Numbered from the stretch's first letter, positions 36,689 through 46,904 are shown. The stretch is 64,000 bases of DNA from Yersinia aldovae ATCC 35236 (GCF_000173735.1 NZ_ACCB01000010.1:1-64000), one strand, 5' to 3'. Notes: generated by a model not told the origin, from the sequence alone. Numbers and translations: made by a program.

Positions 36689-37005
36689 GAAATGTCTCTA
36701 TTTCATCCTTAAACCTTCATCGTGGCTGCGACGTTATTGTTAACGTTAAAGATCGGTGTAAAATCAGTAACATAAATTTTATGGTCTGGCAGGCGTGGTC
36801 TTGATAGGATGCGCGCTTGTGCATTTTGTTTCTTTGGTGCAGACCAACCGTTGGTTTGGTTATGTGCTGATGAGCCTTTTAATACGTGAAAATGAGTGAA
36901 GTGACCGTCATTAACCCGCGGTTTTACTGTCGCTAATGGTCATTTTGACTACAGTATAAAAGGTATTTTGGATACATCGCTTATTATTGCTGTCACGGGG
37001 GAAGC
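36689..37005. other. pcm-nlpD spacer
   Basis: A 317-bp gap, longer than in E. coli. It should carry the nlpD promoter; TATAAA at about 36957 may be part of it, but I cannot match a well-spaced -35. Short open frames here (for example seven codons near 36781) lack ribosome sites. Nothing else is recognisable. Confidence 0.4.
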
Positions 37006-37992
37006 ATGAGCACGGGAAGCCCAATGATTACATTACGCCGGGTTGCGGCATGTACGGTTATGAGTTTGTGGTTAGTTGGTTGTACCAATAATGATAATTC
37101 AACAGCGGCCCCTATCAGTAGTGTGGGTGGTGACAGTTCAGGTGCGATGATAAGGGGTACGGGCACCAATAGTTCTGGTGAACGTATTGTTTATAACCGT
37201 AGCTACGGCGATATCCCCAAGGGAAGCTACAGCGGTAATACCTATACCGTTAAGCGTGGTGATACGCTGTTTTATATTGCCTGGATAACGGGGAATGACT
37301 TCCGTGATCTGGCTGCAAAAAATAATATTGCTGAACCCTACAGCTTGAATGTGGGTCAATCCCTCCAGTTGGGTAATGGATCGGGTGGCGGTATGTTAGC
37401 CGCAACCGATGCCACATCAGGCGGAGTAGCAAAACCGCCGGCAAATATTCAGAACACAACTACAACGGTTGATTCTCAATCAACTAGCGCGTATTCTGAA
37501 AACTCGGGTAAACAGAATGTTGGTAAAATGTTACCAGCGTCAGGGGCTGTTGTCGCTACAACCGCACCTGTTACCGCGCCAGGCAGTTCCGTCAGTGAAC
37601 CCGCCAGTAATGGTGGTCCAGTCAGTAGCTGGAAATGGCCAACTGAAGGTAAAACGATCGATAGTTTCTCTGCTTCCGAAGGGGGCAATAAAGGGATTGA
37701 TATCGCCGGTTCTCGTGGGCAACCGATTTTCGCTACAGCAGATGGGCGAGTTGTGTATGCCGGGAACGCACTGCGGGGTTACGGTAATCTAATCATCATC
37801 AAACACAATGATGATTACCTGAGCGCCTACGCTCATAACGATACAATGCTGGTCCGGGAACAACAAGAAGTGAAGGCGGGTCAAAAAATAGCAACCATGG
37901 GTAGCACCGGAACCAGTTCAGTAAGATTGCACTTTGAAATTCGTTACAAGGGGAAATCCGTAAACCCGCTGCGTTACCTTCCGCAGCGATAG
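37006..37992 (+). CDS. nlpD: Lipoprotein NlpD, activator of amidase AmiC
   Basis: Outer-membrane lipoprotein that activates the septal amidase AmiC during cell separation. 328 residues: signal peptide with lipobox LVGC (Cys26), a Ser/Thr-rich linker, LysM domain (about 75-125, [19 protein letters not shown]), then a C-terminal LytM/M23 domain. That domain lacks the metal-binding histidines ([15 protein letters not shown]), as in other NlpD proteins, so it is an activator and not an endopeptidase. Its 3' part carries the leader of rpoS. Confidence 0.95.
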   Translation: MSTGSPMITLRRVAACTVMSLWLVGCTNNDNSTAAPISSVGGDSSGAMIRGTGTNSSGERIVYNRSYGDIPKGSYSGNTYTVKRGDTLFYIAWITGNDFRDLAAKNNIAEPYSLNVGQSLQLGNGSGGGMLAATDATSGGVAKPPANIQNTTTTVDSQSTSAYSENSGKQNVGKMLPASGAVVATTAPVTAPGSSVSEPASNGGPVSSWKWPTEGKTIDSFSASEGGNKGIDIAGSRGQPIFATADGRVVYAGNALRGYGNLIIIKHNDDYLSAYAHNDTMLVREQQEVKAGQKIATMGSTGTSSVRLHFEIRYKGKSVNPLRYLPQR

Positions 37993-38046
37993 ATTGGGCA
38001 GAATACGCTGTATTCTGCTCGCCGGATTCACGGGTAGGAGCAGCAT
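37880..38046 (+). promoter_or_regulatory. rpoS mRNA leader (small-RNA controlled region)
   Basis: The end of nlpD and the 54-bp gap match the E. coli rpoS leader closely from memory, including GGAACCAGTTCA (37909-37920), within the stretch unfolded by DsrA, RprA and ArcZ. A hairpin GCAGAATA/TATTCTGC (37998-38018) sits ahead of the ribosome site GGTAGGAG. The main rpoS promoter is expected inside nlpD but I did not pinpoint it. Confidence 0.55.
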
Positions 38047-39045
38047 ATGAGCCAAAATACGCTGAAAGTTAACGAGTTGCATGAAGATGCTGATTTTGAT
38101 GAAAACAGTACGGAAACTGAAATTTTCGATGAAAAAGCATTAGTAGAGGATGAATCTACTGAAAGCGAGTTAGCAGAAGATGAGCTGTTGGCGCAAGGTG
38201 TTACCCAGCGGGTGCTGGATGCGACTCAGCTCTATCTTGGTGAGATTGGGTATTCACCATTGTTAACTGCCGAAGAAGAGGTTTATTTTGCCCGCCGTGC
38301 ATTGCGCGGAGATGTGCCTTCACGTCGGCGGATGATCGAAAGTAACTTGCGGTTGGTGGTGAAAATTGCCCGCCGTTACAGTAATCGTGGTTTAGCACTG
38401 TTGGATCTGATCGAAGAGGGTAACCTCGGCTTGATTCGTGCGGTGGAAAAGTTTGACCCTGAACGCGGTTTCCGTTTCTCCACTTATGCTACCTGGTGGA
38501 TTCGTCAAACGATTGAACGGGCAATTATGAATCAAACCCGAACTATCCGTTTACCTATCCATATTGTTAAAGAATTAAACGTTTATTTGCGTACCGCGCG
38601 AGAACTTTCTCATAAATTGGATCATGAACCGAGCGCTGAAGAGATTGCAGAGCAACTCGACAAACCGGTCGATGATGTGAGTCGTATGTTGCGTCTTAAT
38701 GAACGTATCACTTCTGTTGATACACCTTTAGGCGGCGATTCAGAGAAAGCCTTGTTGGATATTCTGTCTGACGAAAATGAAAACGGTCCAGAAGATACGA
38801 CGCAAGATGATGATATGAAACAAAGTATCGTCAAATGGTTGTTTGAGTTAAATGCCAAACAGCGCGAAGTATTGGCCCGTCGTTTTGGTCTGCTAGGGTA
38901 TGAAGCTGCAACGTTGGAAGATGTAGGCCGTGAGATTGGTTTGACACGCGAACGTGTCCGCCAGATTCAAGTTGAAGGTTTGCGTCGTTTGCGGGAAATA
39001 TTGCAAACACAAGGTCTGAGCATCGAGGCGTTGTTCCGCGAATAG
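38047..39045 (+). CDS. rpoS: RNA polymerase sigma factor RpoS (sigma-38)
   Basis: Master sigma factor of stationary phase and general stress. 332 residues against 330 in E. coli, with the small difference in the acidic N-terminus. Region 2 ([21 protein letters not shown]) recognises the -10 and melts DNA; region 3 carries [17 protein letters not shown], the area bound by the RssB adaptor; region 4.2 ([20 protein letters not shown]) recognises the -35. No truncation is seen; the allele looks functional. Confidence 0.98.
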   Translation: MSQNTLKVNELHEDADFDENSTETEIFDEKALVEDESTESELAEDELLAQGVTQRVLDATQLYLGEIGYSPLLTAEEEVYFARRALRGDVPSRRRMIESNLRLVVKIARRYSNRGLALLDLIEEGNLGLIRAVEKFDPERGFRFSTYATWWIRQTIERAIMNQTRTIRLPIHIVKELNVYLRTARELSHKLDHEPSAEEIAEQLDKPVDDVSRMLRLNERITSVDTPLGGDSEKALLDILSDENENGPEDTTQDDDMKQSIVKWLFELNAKQREVLARRFGLLGYEAATLEDVGREIGLTRERVRQIQVEGLRRLREILQTQGLSIEALFRE

Positions 39046-39165
39046 AAAGAATAAAGGACACTAGATACAGATACCGATCATGCCTTGGGTGAATAAAGGC
39101 CCTTGAAAGGTCAATATCTTGTAGTCCGCCGAATAGCATATAAACATATGCATTCTATAAAACAC

Positions 39166-39197
39166 AAAAACGGTGAACAGATGTTCACCGTTTTTTT
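39166..39197. terminator. Bidirectional terminator between rpoS and mutS
   Basis: CGGTGAAC (39171-39178) pairs with GTTCACCG (39183-39190) across AGAT, flanked by A5 on the left and T7 on the right. It can therefore terminate rpoS on the plus strand and mutS, which ends at 39205, on the minus strand. Confidence 0.85.
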
Positions 39198-39204
39198 ATG
39201 TCTG

Positions 39205-41759
39205 CTAGACCATGTTCTTCAGGCGATAAATCCATTCCAGTGCCTGACGGGGTGACAGTGAATCGGGGTCGAGTGCTTCCAAGGCTTCAACGGCCGGTGG
39301 CGTTTCTTCATTAAGCAGTGTCAGTTGCGAGCCATCAATTTTGCTGGCTGCGGCGTTATTTGAGAGTGATTCCAGTTCTTTCAGTTTTTGCCGCGCCCGC
39401 TTAATGACATCCCGTGGAACACCAGCCAGTGCTGCGACCGCCAAACCATAACTTTTACTGGCCGCACCATCTTGCACGCTATGCATAAAGGCGATGGTTT
39501 CACCGTGTTCCATTGCATCCAGATGAACATTCACCACACCTTCCATTTTCTCCGGCAGGGTCGTTAGTTCGAAGTAGTGGGTGGCAAATAGTGTCATTGC
39601 CTTAATACGGCTGGCCAGATTTTCAGCACAGGCCCAAGCCAATGACAAGCCATCATAGGTTGAGGTGCCACGGCCAATTTCATCCATTAACACCAGGCTT
39701 TGTTCGGTGGCATTATGCAGAATATTGGCAGTTTCGGTCATTTCCACCATAAAGGTCGAGCGGCCGGATGCCAGGTCATCCGCTGCACCAACGCGGGTAA
39801 AGATGCGATCAACTGGGCCAATAGTGGCCTGATCCGCTGGAACGTAGCTGCCCATATGAGCCAGCAGCACGATCAATGCAGTTTGACGCATATAGGTACT
39901 TTTCCCCCCATATTAGGGCCGGTAATGATCAGCATTCGCCGCTGGGGTGATAACGTCAACGGATTGGAAATAAAAGGCTCACTCAGAACTTGTTCCACCA
40001 CCGGGTGGCGGCCACCGGTAATTTTGATGCCCGGTTTATCACTTAAGGTCGGGCAGGAATAGTTGAGTGTTTCAGCCCGTTCAGCCAGATTCGCCAGCAC
40101 ATCCAGCTCGGCCAGTGCATTGGCGCTGATCTGCAATTCGGGCAAATGTGGTAGCAGAAGATCAAAAATCTCTTCGTATAAACCTTTTTCAATCGCCAGC
40201 GCTTTGCCTTTAGAGGTCAGAACCTTGTCTTCATACTCTTTCAGTTCCGGAATAATGTAGCGCTCGGCGTTTTTCAGTGTTTGTCGGCGCACGTAATGAA
40301 TTGGCACTAGGTGACTCTGGCCACGACTGACCTGAATGTAATAGCCGTGCACACCATTAAAGCCCACCTTTAAGGTATCTAACCCCAGTTTCTCACGCTC
40401 ACGGATCTCCAGCCTATCCAGATAATCAGTGGCTCCGTCGGCCAACGCCCGCCACTCATCCAGCTCAGTGTTGTAACCTGGTGCAATCACGCCACCATCG
40501 CGCACTAATACCGGCGGCGTTTCGACAATAGCCCGTTCTAGCAGGTCTTGTAGCTCATCGAATTGGCCCACCTGCGACAACAGGTTTTGCACATGGGGAA
40601 TATTTACCGGTTGCAGTAAACGATGGATCTCCGGCAACTGTTGAAATGCATGACGCATTCTCGCCAAATCTCTCGGGCGTGCAGTGCGTAACGCCAGGCG
40701 TGCCAGGATACGTTCCAGATCACCGACTTGGCGCAAAGGTGTTTGCAGTTCGGCGGTAATCTCTTGCAAGCTGCCAATGGCTTGCTGGCGATCTGTTAAT
40801 ACCTTGATGTCACGAACTGGCATATGTAGCCAGCGTTTCAGCATACGGCTGCCCATTGCTGTTACGCTGCAATCAAGGATGGCAGCTAAGGTATTTTCAG
40901 TTCCGCCAGACAGGTTTTGCGTAAGTTCGAGGTTGCGGCGCGCGGCTGCGTCCATGATGATACCGTCTTGCTGGCGCTCCATCGTTAAACCACGGATATG
41001 GGGCAACGAGGTGCGCTGGGTATCTTTGACATATTGCAGCAGGCAACCTGCGGCACGTAGCGCCAGATGGGCTTGCTCCACACCGAAACCAATTAAATCA
41101 CGGGTAGCAAATTGCAGATTAAGCTGCTGTTTAGCGGTTTCCAGCTCAAATTCCCACAATGGGCGGCGGCGTAAGCCATGACGCTGCTCTATCAGCGACA
41201 TTTGCTCAAAATTTTCGGGATAAAGTAACTCCGCGGGATGGGTGCGTTGCAGTTCGGCGGCCATAGTTTCAAGATCAGCCGGTTCTGTGACCCTAAAACG
41301 GCCTGAACTAATATCCAATGTTGCGTAACCGAATCCACGTCCATCCTGCCAAATAGCAGCCAGCAGATTATCCTGCCGCTCTTGCAATAAAGCTTCATCG
41401 CTGACTGTACCTGGTGTCACGATACGCACTACTTTGCGCTCAACCGGGCCTTTACTGGTCGCGGGATCACCGATTTGCTCGCAAATAGCCGCAGACTCAC
41501 CCAACTGGACTAACTTTGCCAGATAGTTTTCTATTGAATGGTAAGGAACACCCGCCATAGGAATTGGTTCTCCGGCGGAGGCACCCCGTTTAGTCAGCGA
41601 GATATCCAGTAACTGTGACGCGCGCTTGGCATCACTGTAAAATAGCTCATAAAAATCCCCCATCCGATAAAACAATAAGATATCAGGGTGTTGGGCTTTG
41701 AGTCGCAGATACTGCTGCATCATTGGGGTATGGGAGTCGAGTTTGTCGGTGTTATTCAT
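39205..41759 (-). pseudogene. mutS: DNA mismatch repair protein MutS, frameshifted in the P-loop
   Basis: Mismatch-recognition ATPase. From [20 protein letters not shown] at 41759 the frame is normal for 620 residues, including the mismatch-binding GDFYELF motif. In the Walker A sequence it reads [16 protein letters not shown] and stops at 39873, where [14 protein letters not shown] is expected. The minus strand has G6-A4 at 39900-39909 and one base is missing. The remainder ([19 protein letters not shown] to the C-terminus) follows in another frame to 39205. The total span equals about 851 codons, matching E. coli (853). Either a real null allele, hence a mutator, or a homopolymer sequencing error. 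Confidence 0.9.
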
Positions 41760-42275
41760 GCGATATAGTTTCTAGTCCATTGAATTTAAAGTGCATTGTG
41801 ATTTTTATTGTTATCGTTGGTCATCACATGATTTTACGGCTAACAAGAGAGGCAAGCTATTAAAAGTGCAACTATAATAGAGATAAAGGCCACTTCATTG
41901 TTACCCACCATCAAGTCTTTTTTCCAGCAGGTATACTAGCCCAGCGGTCATGAAACTGACATAGGTAAAAATTCGAGACATCTCGCAGAGTTTATTTGTA
42001 TGTGGGGAAAAAAACATCTGTTAGGGAGTTTTTTATGCTATTTGCAGCTCAAAAAACAAGCAATAAAGTATCAGCGTAATCGTCAGGCCAATGTCGAAAA
42101 GTACAATTTAAATAGGGGGGGCTATCGTTGATTAAGGCAGAAATTTTAATTTATCAACTTCATCTCCAACATTGCGATATTAACAACGGATATGTGGTGC
42201 TTTGATTAGATTTTTATTCTTTTCTGATGGTGAAAAATAATCCATCTTAAACAGTCATATGTGACGAGGTTACCC
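41760..42275. other. Divergent mutS / baeRF-gene intergenic region
   Basis: About 516 bp, AT-rich. TATACT at 41932-41937 could be a -10 box for the plus strand, 340 bp ahead of the next gene. A 14-codon frame (42034-42078) with a good ribosome site exists but has no further support. No repeats or RNA genes were recognised. Confidence 0.4.
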
Positions 42276-43379
42276 ATGCTTTATGTAGATATCCCCAGCC
42301 GTGAAGAATTTTTACTTTTATCTGATGCACGCGCAGACGCTTGCGTATCTATCTACATTGAAACATCGCCAAGGCATCAGGAACTGACCGCCAGTAAAAT
42401 CCAGATGGGTAATTTCATCAAAGATGCATTACGGCAACTTCAAGCGATTGATTTTGATAAACGCCGTCTGGCTCAGATTGAAGTAGAGCTAAATTCTATC
42501 TTGGATGACGCCAGTTTTTGGGACATGCACGCCTACAGTTTAGCTATTTTTGCTAACCCGGACAGTATCCGAACCTATCGTTTAGCGAATGCTATTCCCA
42601 ATCAGTTACATGTGAGTGACCGTTTCTATGTTAAGCCGCTATTGCGGGCGCTGACATTTCCTCATTCTGCCTATATTTTGGCTCTATCAGAGAATCAAAC
42701 GCGGGTTATAGAGTTTTTTGCGGATGTCCCCGCAGCAGAAATGGCTGTAGCAAACTTGCCAACCAGTGTCTTGGATGCCGTGGGTAAAGCATCGCTAAAT
42801 GTGCAGAAACACGGTGGTGTCGACGATAAAATTCGTTTGGCGCAATACACTCGTCAAATTGACCATGCGCTGCGCCCGATTTTTGTTCAGCGTGACTGCC
42901 CGTTGATTTTAGTGAGCACTGAACCATTGGCTTCTATTTACCGTTCGACGAATACATTACCCCATCTGGTTGATGAAACTTTATTTACCAACGCGGAGCA
43001 TATCGGTATATCTGAATTAGTCACGATGGCGCGTCCATTCATGGAGCGGTACTATCAATCTCAGATAGCAGCGTTGAAACCCCTGTTTGAAACTCGAGCA
43101 GGCCAAAGACGCGTAACAACTGATTTGTCTGATGCTGCACGATTGGCAACTCAGGGGGCAATAGATCTATTACTGGTGGATATGGATAGTGTTGTTGCAG
43201 GTATTGTTGATGAGCAAGGCTCGATCACCTTTACTGAACAAGATGATGCGCTAAGCTACGGTGTTATCGACGAAATAGCCCGACGTGCGCTGGCTACTGG
43301 TGCACAAGTGATGGCTGTTCGTCAGAATGATCTGCCTAAAGGCCAGCATCTAAATGCCATATTGCGTTACCCACTGTAG
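42276..43379 (+). CDS. Bacterial eRF1-like (baeRF) family protein
   Basis: 367 residues from ATG 42276 (MLYVDIPSREEFLLLSD), with GAGG seven bases upstream; a GTG at 42261 is less likely. The pattern (N-terminal VSIYIETSPRHQE, central RFYVKPLLRALTFPHSAYILALSENQTRVIE, C-terminal LLLVDMDSVVAGIVD and SYGVIDEIARRALATGAQVMAV) matches, from memory, the baeRF families related to the central and C-terminal domains of archaeal/eukaryotic release factor eRF1. The biological role is unknown; ribosome-associated or stress functions have been proposed for such families. It is a stand-alone gene with its own terminator. Confidence 0.65.
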   Translation: MLYVDIPSREEFLLLSDARADACVSIYIETSPRHQELTASKIQMGNFIKDALRQLQAIDFDKRRLAQIEVELNSILDDASFWDMHAYSLAIFANPDSIRTYRLANAIPNQLHVSDRFYVKPLLRALTFPHSAYILALSENQTRVIEFFADVPAAEMAVANLPTSVLDAVGKASLNVQKHGGVDDKIRLAQYTRQIDHALRPIFVQRDCPLILVSTEPLASIYRSTNTLPHLVDETLFTNAEHIGISELVTMARPFMERYYQSQIAALKPLFETRAGQRRVTTDLSDAARLATQGAIDLLLVDMDSVVAGIVDEQGSITFTEQDDALSYGVIDEIARRALATGAQVMAVRQNDLPKGQHLNAILRYPL

Positions 43380-43400
43380 TAATCTCTTCTGGCAAAGTGG

Positions 43401-43427
43401 AAAACCGGGTGTCTTCCCCCGGTTTTT
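43401..43427. terminator. Bidirectional terminator
   Basis: AAAACCGGG (43401-43409) pairs with CCCGGTTTT (43418-43426) and is followed by T. The A/T ends make it usable from both sides, serving the baeRF gene and the convergent PglL-like gene (ends 43434). Confidence 0.8.
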
Positions 43428-43433
43428 ATCCTG

Positions 43434-45113
43434 TTAAGACGACCCGAACGTCGGGTTATCGGGGAATAATGCTTGAGCCGCTCGTAGCAAGCTATCGGCT
43501 TGAGCAACCTCATTCTGATAGCGGGCAATCATGATAAGGCTTTGATAAACGTTTGGATCGTTATGGTACTGGATGTACTGCTTTGCCCATATCGTAAACT
43601 GCGCCAGTAAAGCTGGATCAGGCCGTTTGTTGAATTGTAATAGTAGATTGATATGGCGGATGTATTGATAGCGTTCCCACTGGATATAAGGATTTTTCAG
43701 GTTATCTAATGGCCGCATATCTACCAAGCCACTTCGCTCCGTTAGCGTCAGTACCCGCCCTGTTTGCCAGCCGGTTATCATAAATATCAATGTGAACAGC
43801 GCCGAGAAAACTACGCTACCATCGAGCCTACGTTGCCATAAAGCTGGCTTGGCTATCGTGGGGTGAATCATGGTTTCGGGAACCATCAATCGGCCCAATA
43901 AAATCAGCACTAACCAATGAGCTGCTGATTGATAAAGTGGGAGTTCGGTCATTAAATGTAAGGCGATAGGCAGAGTTAGCACCCAGAGAGGGAAGACTAT
44001 TTTCGGTTGAATGAAAAGTGGTTTGATATAGCCAATAGCTAATACCAGCATTCCAATCAATGCCACTATGCCCCCCTCGACCCAAGCATAGAGCAGTTCA
44101 TTATGTGGATGGGAGGGGTAAATGAAGTGTTTGGTGACATGCCCAGCTTGTGCCAGTTCGCGAGCGAAAGCCGGTTCGAAACTGCCAAAACCCCAGCCTT
44201 GCCACGGATGCTGCTGTATCATCTGCCAGGTATAGACCAGTATTAACCCGCGTTGTTGGTTACTGGCTGCTTTCGATATCCAAACACTATCCACCATCTG
44301 ATCCGACAGAGAGTACGCCGCCAGCAGGCTTAATAAACTGCATAGCCATAACCCTACCATCTGCCTCTGTCGCCAATAATAGAGCGACAACAATAGCAAC
44401 GTGGTTACCCCACCAAGCCAGCCAATTCTGGAATGTAACAACATCAATAAGCCTGGGAAGACCAGCAGCGTGAGTGTACATAGGCCACGTACAATTCGAT
44501 GAGAGGACACCATAAACAGGTAGATGGCAATTCCATACCCTGTGGCAATATAACTGGCTAACACATTGGTTTGCTGAAATATCCCGTAAGGGCGTTCAGC
44601 TAGATCAAACTCCATCCAGTTATTGGATGTAAAAACGGTCCATTGCAGTAGCGCCAGAATGGTCTGGCTCCAGGCAGAGAGCAAAATCAGTAATAACCAC
44701 CCTTGACGTACATTCGCATTCAGCTTGAGGCGAAACAGCCCCAGCAGCAGGACTATGCCACCCCACAAGCCCAGTATTCGGGGTAGCCAACTGCTAACGT
44801 TTTCTAGGCTCTCAGGGTGTAAACCAGGAAGACTCATAAGCAGTACACCGGATAACAGCCAGCGGCCTCCTGGTGAGGTTATGATTTCCTTCATGTCGAA
44901 ACGAGGTACATAGAGTGCTATGGCCAGTAGTGCCATCATGCCCCAGACGACAATGTTAAGCGGAAGATGTAGCCCTGAACCTCCTGGATTGATTGCGTAG
45001 TGCATCATGGCAAGAAAGGTGAGAGATAAGACACCCAAAACAGCAAGATTAATACCTTGGGGTGAGAGTGCTGATCTTATGAATGCACGTATGGATGGTT
45101 TCATTTCTATCAT
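43434..45113 (-). CDS. PglL-like protein O-oligosaccharyltransferase (Wzy/WaaL superfamily)
   Basis: Polytopic inner-membrane protein, 559 residues with about 11-13 hydrophobic helices. PYGIFQQTNVLASYIATG (175-192) fits the PglL_A signature. The Wzy_C region (about 205-370) has HSRIGWLGG, RGLILVYTWQMIQQHPWQGWG and the periplasmic HPHNELLYAWVEGG with His335 and His337. The C-terminal soluble part contains TPR-like helices (about 475-555), as in Wzy_C_2. Such enzymes transfer lipid-linked glycans to Ser/Thr of periplasmic proteins such as pilins. It could alternatively be an O-antigen ligase. Its ATG overlaps the stop of the next gene upstream by one base. Confidence 0.75.
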   Translation of the reverse strand: MIEMKPSIRAFIRSALSPQGINLAVLGVLSLTFLAMMHYAINPGGSGLHLPLNIVVWGMMALLAIALYVPRFDMKEIITSPGGRWLLSGVLLMSLPGLHPESLENVSSWLPRILGLWGGIVLLLGLFRLKLNANVRQGWLLLILLSAWSQTILALLQWTVFTSNNWMEFDLAERPYGIFQQTNVLASYIATGYGIAIYLFMVSSHRIVRGLCTLTLLVFPGLLMLLHSRIGWLGGVTTLLLLSLYYWRQRQMVGLWLCSLLSLLAAYSLSDQMVDSVWISKAASNQQRGLILVYTWQMIQQHPWQGWGFGSFEPAFARELAQAGHVTKHFIYPSHPHNELLYAWVEGGIVALIGMLVLAIGYIKPLFIQPKIVFPLWVLTLPIALHLMTELPLYQSAAHWLVLILLGRLMVPETMIHPTIAKPALWQRRLDGSVVFSALFTLIFMITGWQTGRVLTLTERSGLVDMRPLDNLKNPYIQWERYQYIRHINLLLQFNKRPDPALLAQFTIWAKQYIQYHNDPNVYQSLIMIARYQNEVAQADSLLRAAQALFPDNPTFGSS

Positions 45114-45400
45114 CAGCTTTCTGGTTCAGACCGCATTCTTTTTTCTGTCGGTTGCGCAATAAACCAGCGTAAGGAGTTCATTACTTTGGTCTCTGACATT
45201 TCCACCCTGTTTTCATCGACCAGCTTCATTAATACCAACCTTGCCGTATAAATATCTAATTGTGCTTTATCGGCAAGTTCTCTGGTTTTAGGCCAATTGA
45301 CCACAGGAGGGAGAGATTCAGTAAACTGCTCCTTTAATGCATTACACTTCTCTTCCAGAATTTCCATTATTTCTTCTTTACGCTGATTTCTGTATGCCAT
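45113..45400 (-). CDS. PapI/FaeA-like winged-helix regulator (putative)
   Basis: 95 residues. An N-terminal basic/acidic helix (RNQRKEEIMEILEEKC) precedes a winged-helix-like segment (WPKTRELADKAQLDIYTARLVLMKLVDENRVEMSETKVMNSLRWF). It resembles FaeA/PapI proteins, which set fimbrial phase variation with Lrp and Dam. It is transcribed away from the fimbrial operon, with a 932-bp control region between them, as papI is from papBA. It is translationally coupled (ATGA) to the PglL-like gene. The family call rests on pattern, size and context. Confidence 0.6.
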   Translation of the reverse strand: MAYRNQRKEEIMEILEEKCNALKEQFTESLPPVVNWPKTRELADKAQLDIYTARLVLMKLVDENRVEMSETKVMNSLRWFIAQPTEKRMRSEPES

Positions 45401-46332
45401 ATTTTTATCCTTGTTGTAATGATGACTTAAGAATTTCTACTGCGGTGCTTATATTTGTCTGTTGGTGATATATTTAATTCCTATTTACATGTGGGATTAT
45501 TCATACGACAAAATAGAATGGTCCTACATTTTTCTGGGTGTATTTCCTTTCTGTTTTAGATGTGTTGTTATATTCCCTCTTCATTAAGGTCTAATGCGAC
45601 CATCTATATGATGTGAATGCTTTTGTTATTGCATGTAAACAAAAGGTTGTTGGTTTAATTAATAAATAGATTTTATTTTCATTCTGTTGGTAATCACTTA
45701 CATATCAAAGGCTTTATCTTTTCTACTTCTATGTGTCAGCCATATTTAATTAAGATAAACCTTGCTCGTGATCGTGTATTTCCTAAGTTGTTGTAAGGTT
45801 TTGTATATTTTGTGATTTTAAGGTGTTTATGCTGTTTGTATTTCAACGGTAAGCACTTAATGTCGAGTATAATTTGCCATTGAAAATATGCAATCTTTAA
45901 TTTTGAAAAAGCAAGTTTTAGCGATCTAATATGTCGACTTGCTCTTTTTCATAGTGGTATATGTCGAGGGCATAGGGTTTATCGATCAAAGTTATCGATA
46001 CAATCGACTGGGGGGAATTAAATAAGTTAAACACTCTGAATTTTATCTGTTTGAATTAAATATCTATGAACTAAATGTTTATATTTGTATTATCTGCAAC
46101 GAAAACTAAGAGCCATGTCGTTATTTAAATGAAAGTATGTGGTGTGGAACTCTTAGAGTTTCTACACCGTTACTTTATGGCTCCATGCGTTTCGACACTT
46201 TTTCTGCCGTATCTTCTAAGAAAAAGTTGTATTTAATTTTATTTTTAACTACGTCAATGCTGTATTTCCCTTGATTTTATTAAGGTAAGTCAGCATGCCA
46301 AATTTTAATTGTGTGCATAAAGGAATCACGTA
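45401..46332. promoter_or_regulatory. Fimbrial control region with GATC sites and repeats
   Basis: 932 bp, very AT-rich and without genes. Dam sites GATC occur at 45770, 45923 and 45984. The 45923 site sits in the 20-base loop of an inverted repeat: GCAAGT (45911-45916) with ACTTGC (45937-45942), flanked by A5 and T5. TGTCGA is repeated at 45861, 45932 and 45962. A hairpin GGTGTGGAACTC/GAGTTTCTACACC (46141-46168) precedes the major pilin gene. The arrangement suggests Lrp/Dam-type control, but no binding site was proven. Confidence 0.5.
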
Positions 46333-46857
46333 ATGAAACTGAATAAAACGATCTTGGCTGCGGGTTTGGTACTGGGTTTTGCTTCTGTGGCTCACGCTGC
46401 TGATCAGGGGCACGGTACTGTGACTTTTACCGGTTCTATCATTGACGCACCTTGCTCAATCACTCCTGATACCGTTGATCAGACTGTGAATTTGGGCCAG
46501 ATCTCTAATGTTGCTTTGACAAATGGTGGTAAATCAACTCCGCGCAATTTCCTGATCAAACTGGAAAACTGCGATGTCACGACACTGGACACTGTAACCA
46601 CTACATTCAGCGGTTCAGAATCAACAGCTGTCGCTGGCCTGTTGGGTATCACTGGTGTAGCTGAAGGCGCGGGTATTGCCATCACTGATGGTTCTGGTTC
46701 TGTAGTGACTTTGGGCCAGCCAACTGCTGGGCAAACTTTGGTTGGCCCAAACAATACACTGACTTTCTCAGCTTACCTGCAAGGCAGCACAGCTTCTAAC
46801 GCAGTTAAGCCTGGTAACTTCTACAGCGTAGCTGACTTCACGCTGGCTTACCAATAA
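46333..46857 (+). CDS. Major fimbrial subunit (pilin)
   Basis: Exported chaperone-usher pilin, 174 residues. Signal peptide to AHAA (about residue 22), then donor strand GHGTVTFTGSI, Cys in DAPCSI and ENCDV forming the usual disulfide, and the C-terminal beta-strand NFYSVADFTLAYQ with the penultimate Tyr recognised by the chaperone. First gene of the operon, with AAAGGA before the ATG and an attenuator after the stop, fitting the high output needed for the shaft subunit. It resembles MrpA/SmfA. Confidence 0.92.
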   Translation: MKLNKTILAAGLVLGFASVAHAADQGHGTVTFTGSIIDAPCSITPDTVDQTVNLGQISNVALTNGGKSTPRNFLIKLENCDVTTLDTVTTTFSGSESTAVAGLLGITGVAEGAGIAITDGSGSVVTLGQPTAGQTLVGPNNTLTFSAYLQGSTASNAVKPGNFYSVADFTLAYQ

Positions 46858-46875
46858 GCACCCCTTTTTTAATTG

Positions 46876-46904
46876 GACATGCGGAGCTTTCCGCATGTCT
46901 TTTC
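46876..46904 (+). terminator. Attenuator after the major pilin gene
   Basis: GACATGCGGA (46876-46885) pairs with TCCGCATGTC (46890-46899) across GCTT, followed by TTTTCC. Partial termination here is typical of fimbrial operons and would keep pilin mRNA above that of the usher. Confidence 0.75.

Noticed and set aside
37006-37992. NlpD as an active peptidoglycan endopeptidase
   Set aside because: The LytM domain lacks the metal-binding histidines, which is normal for the AmiC activator NlpD.
40684-41181. 165-codon plus-strand frame opposite mutS
   Set aside because: Ser/Arg-rich, no ribosome site, lies opposite conserved MutS sequence.
42034-42078. 14-codon frame with good ribosome site in the mutS-baeRF gap
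   Set aside because: Too short to support without conservation or expression data.
45401-46332. Invertible fimbrial promoter element (fim/mrp type)
   Set aside because: No recombinase gene is adjacent and no matching long inverted repeats bound the region.
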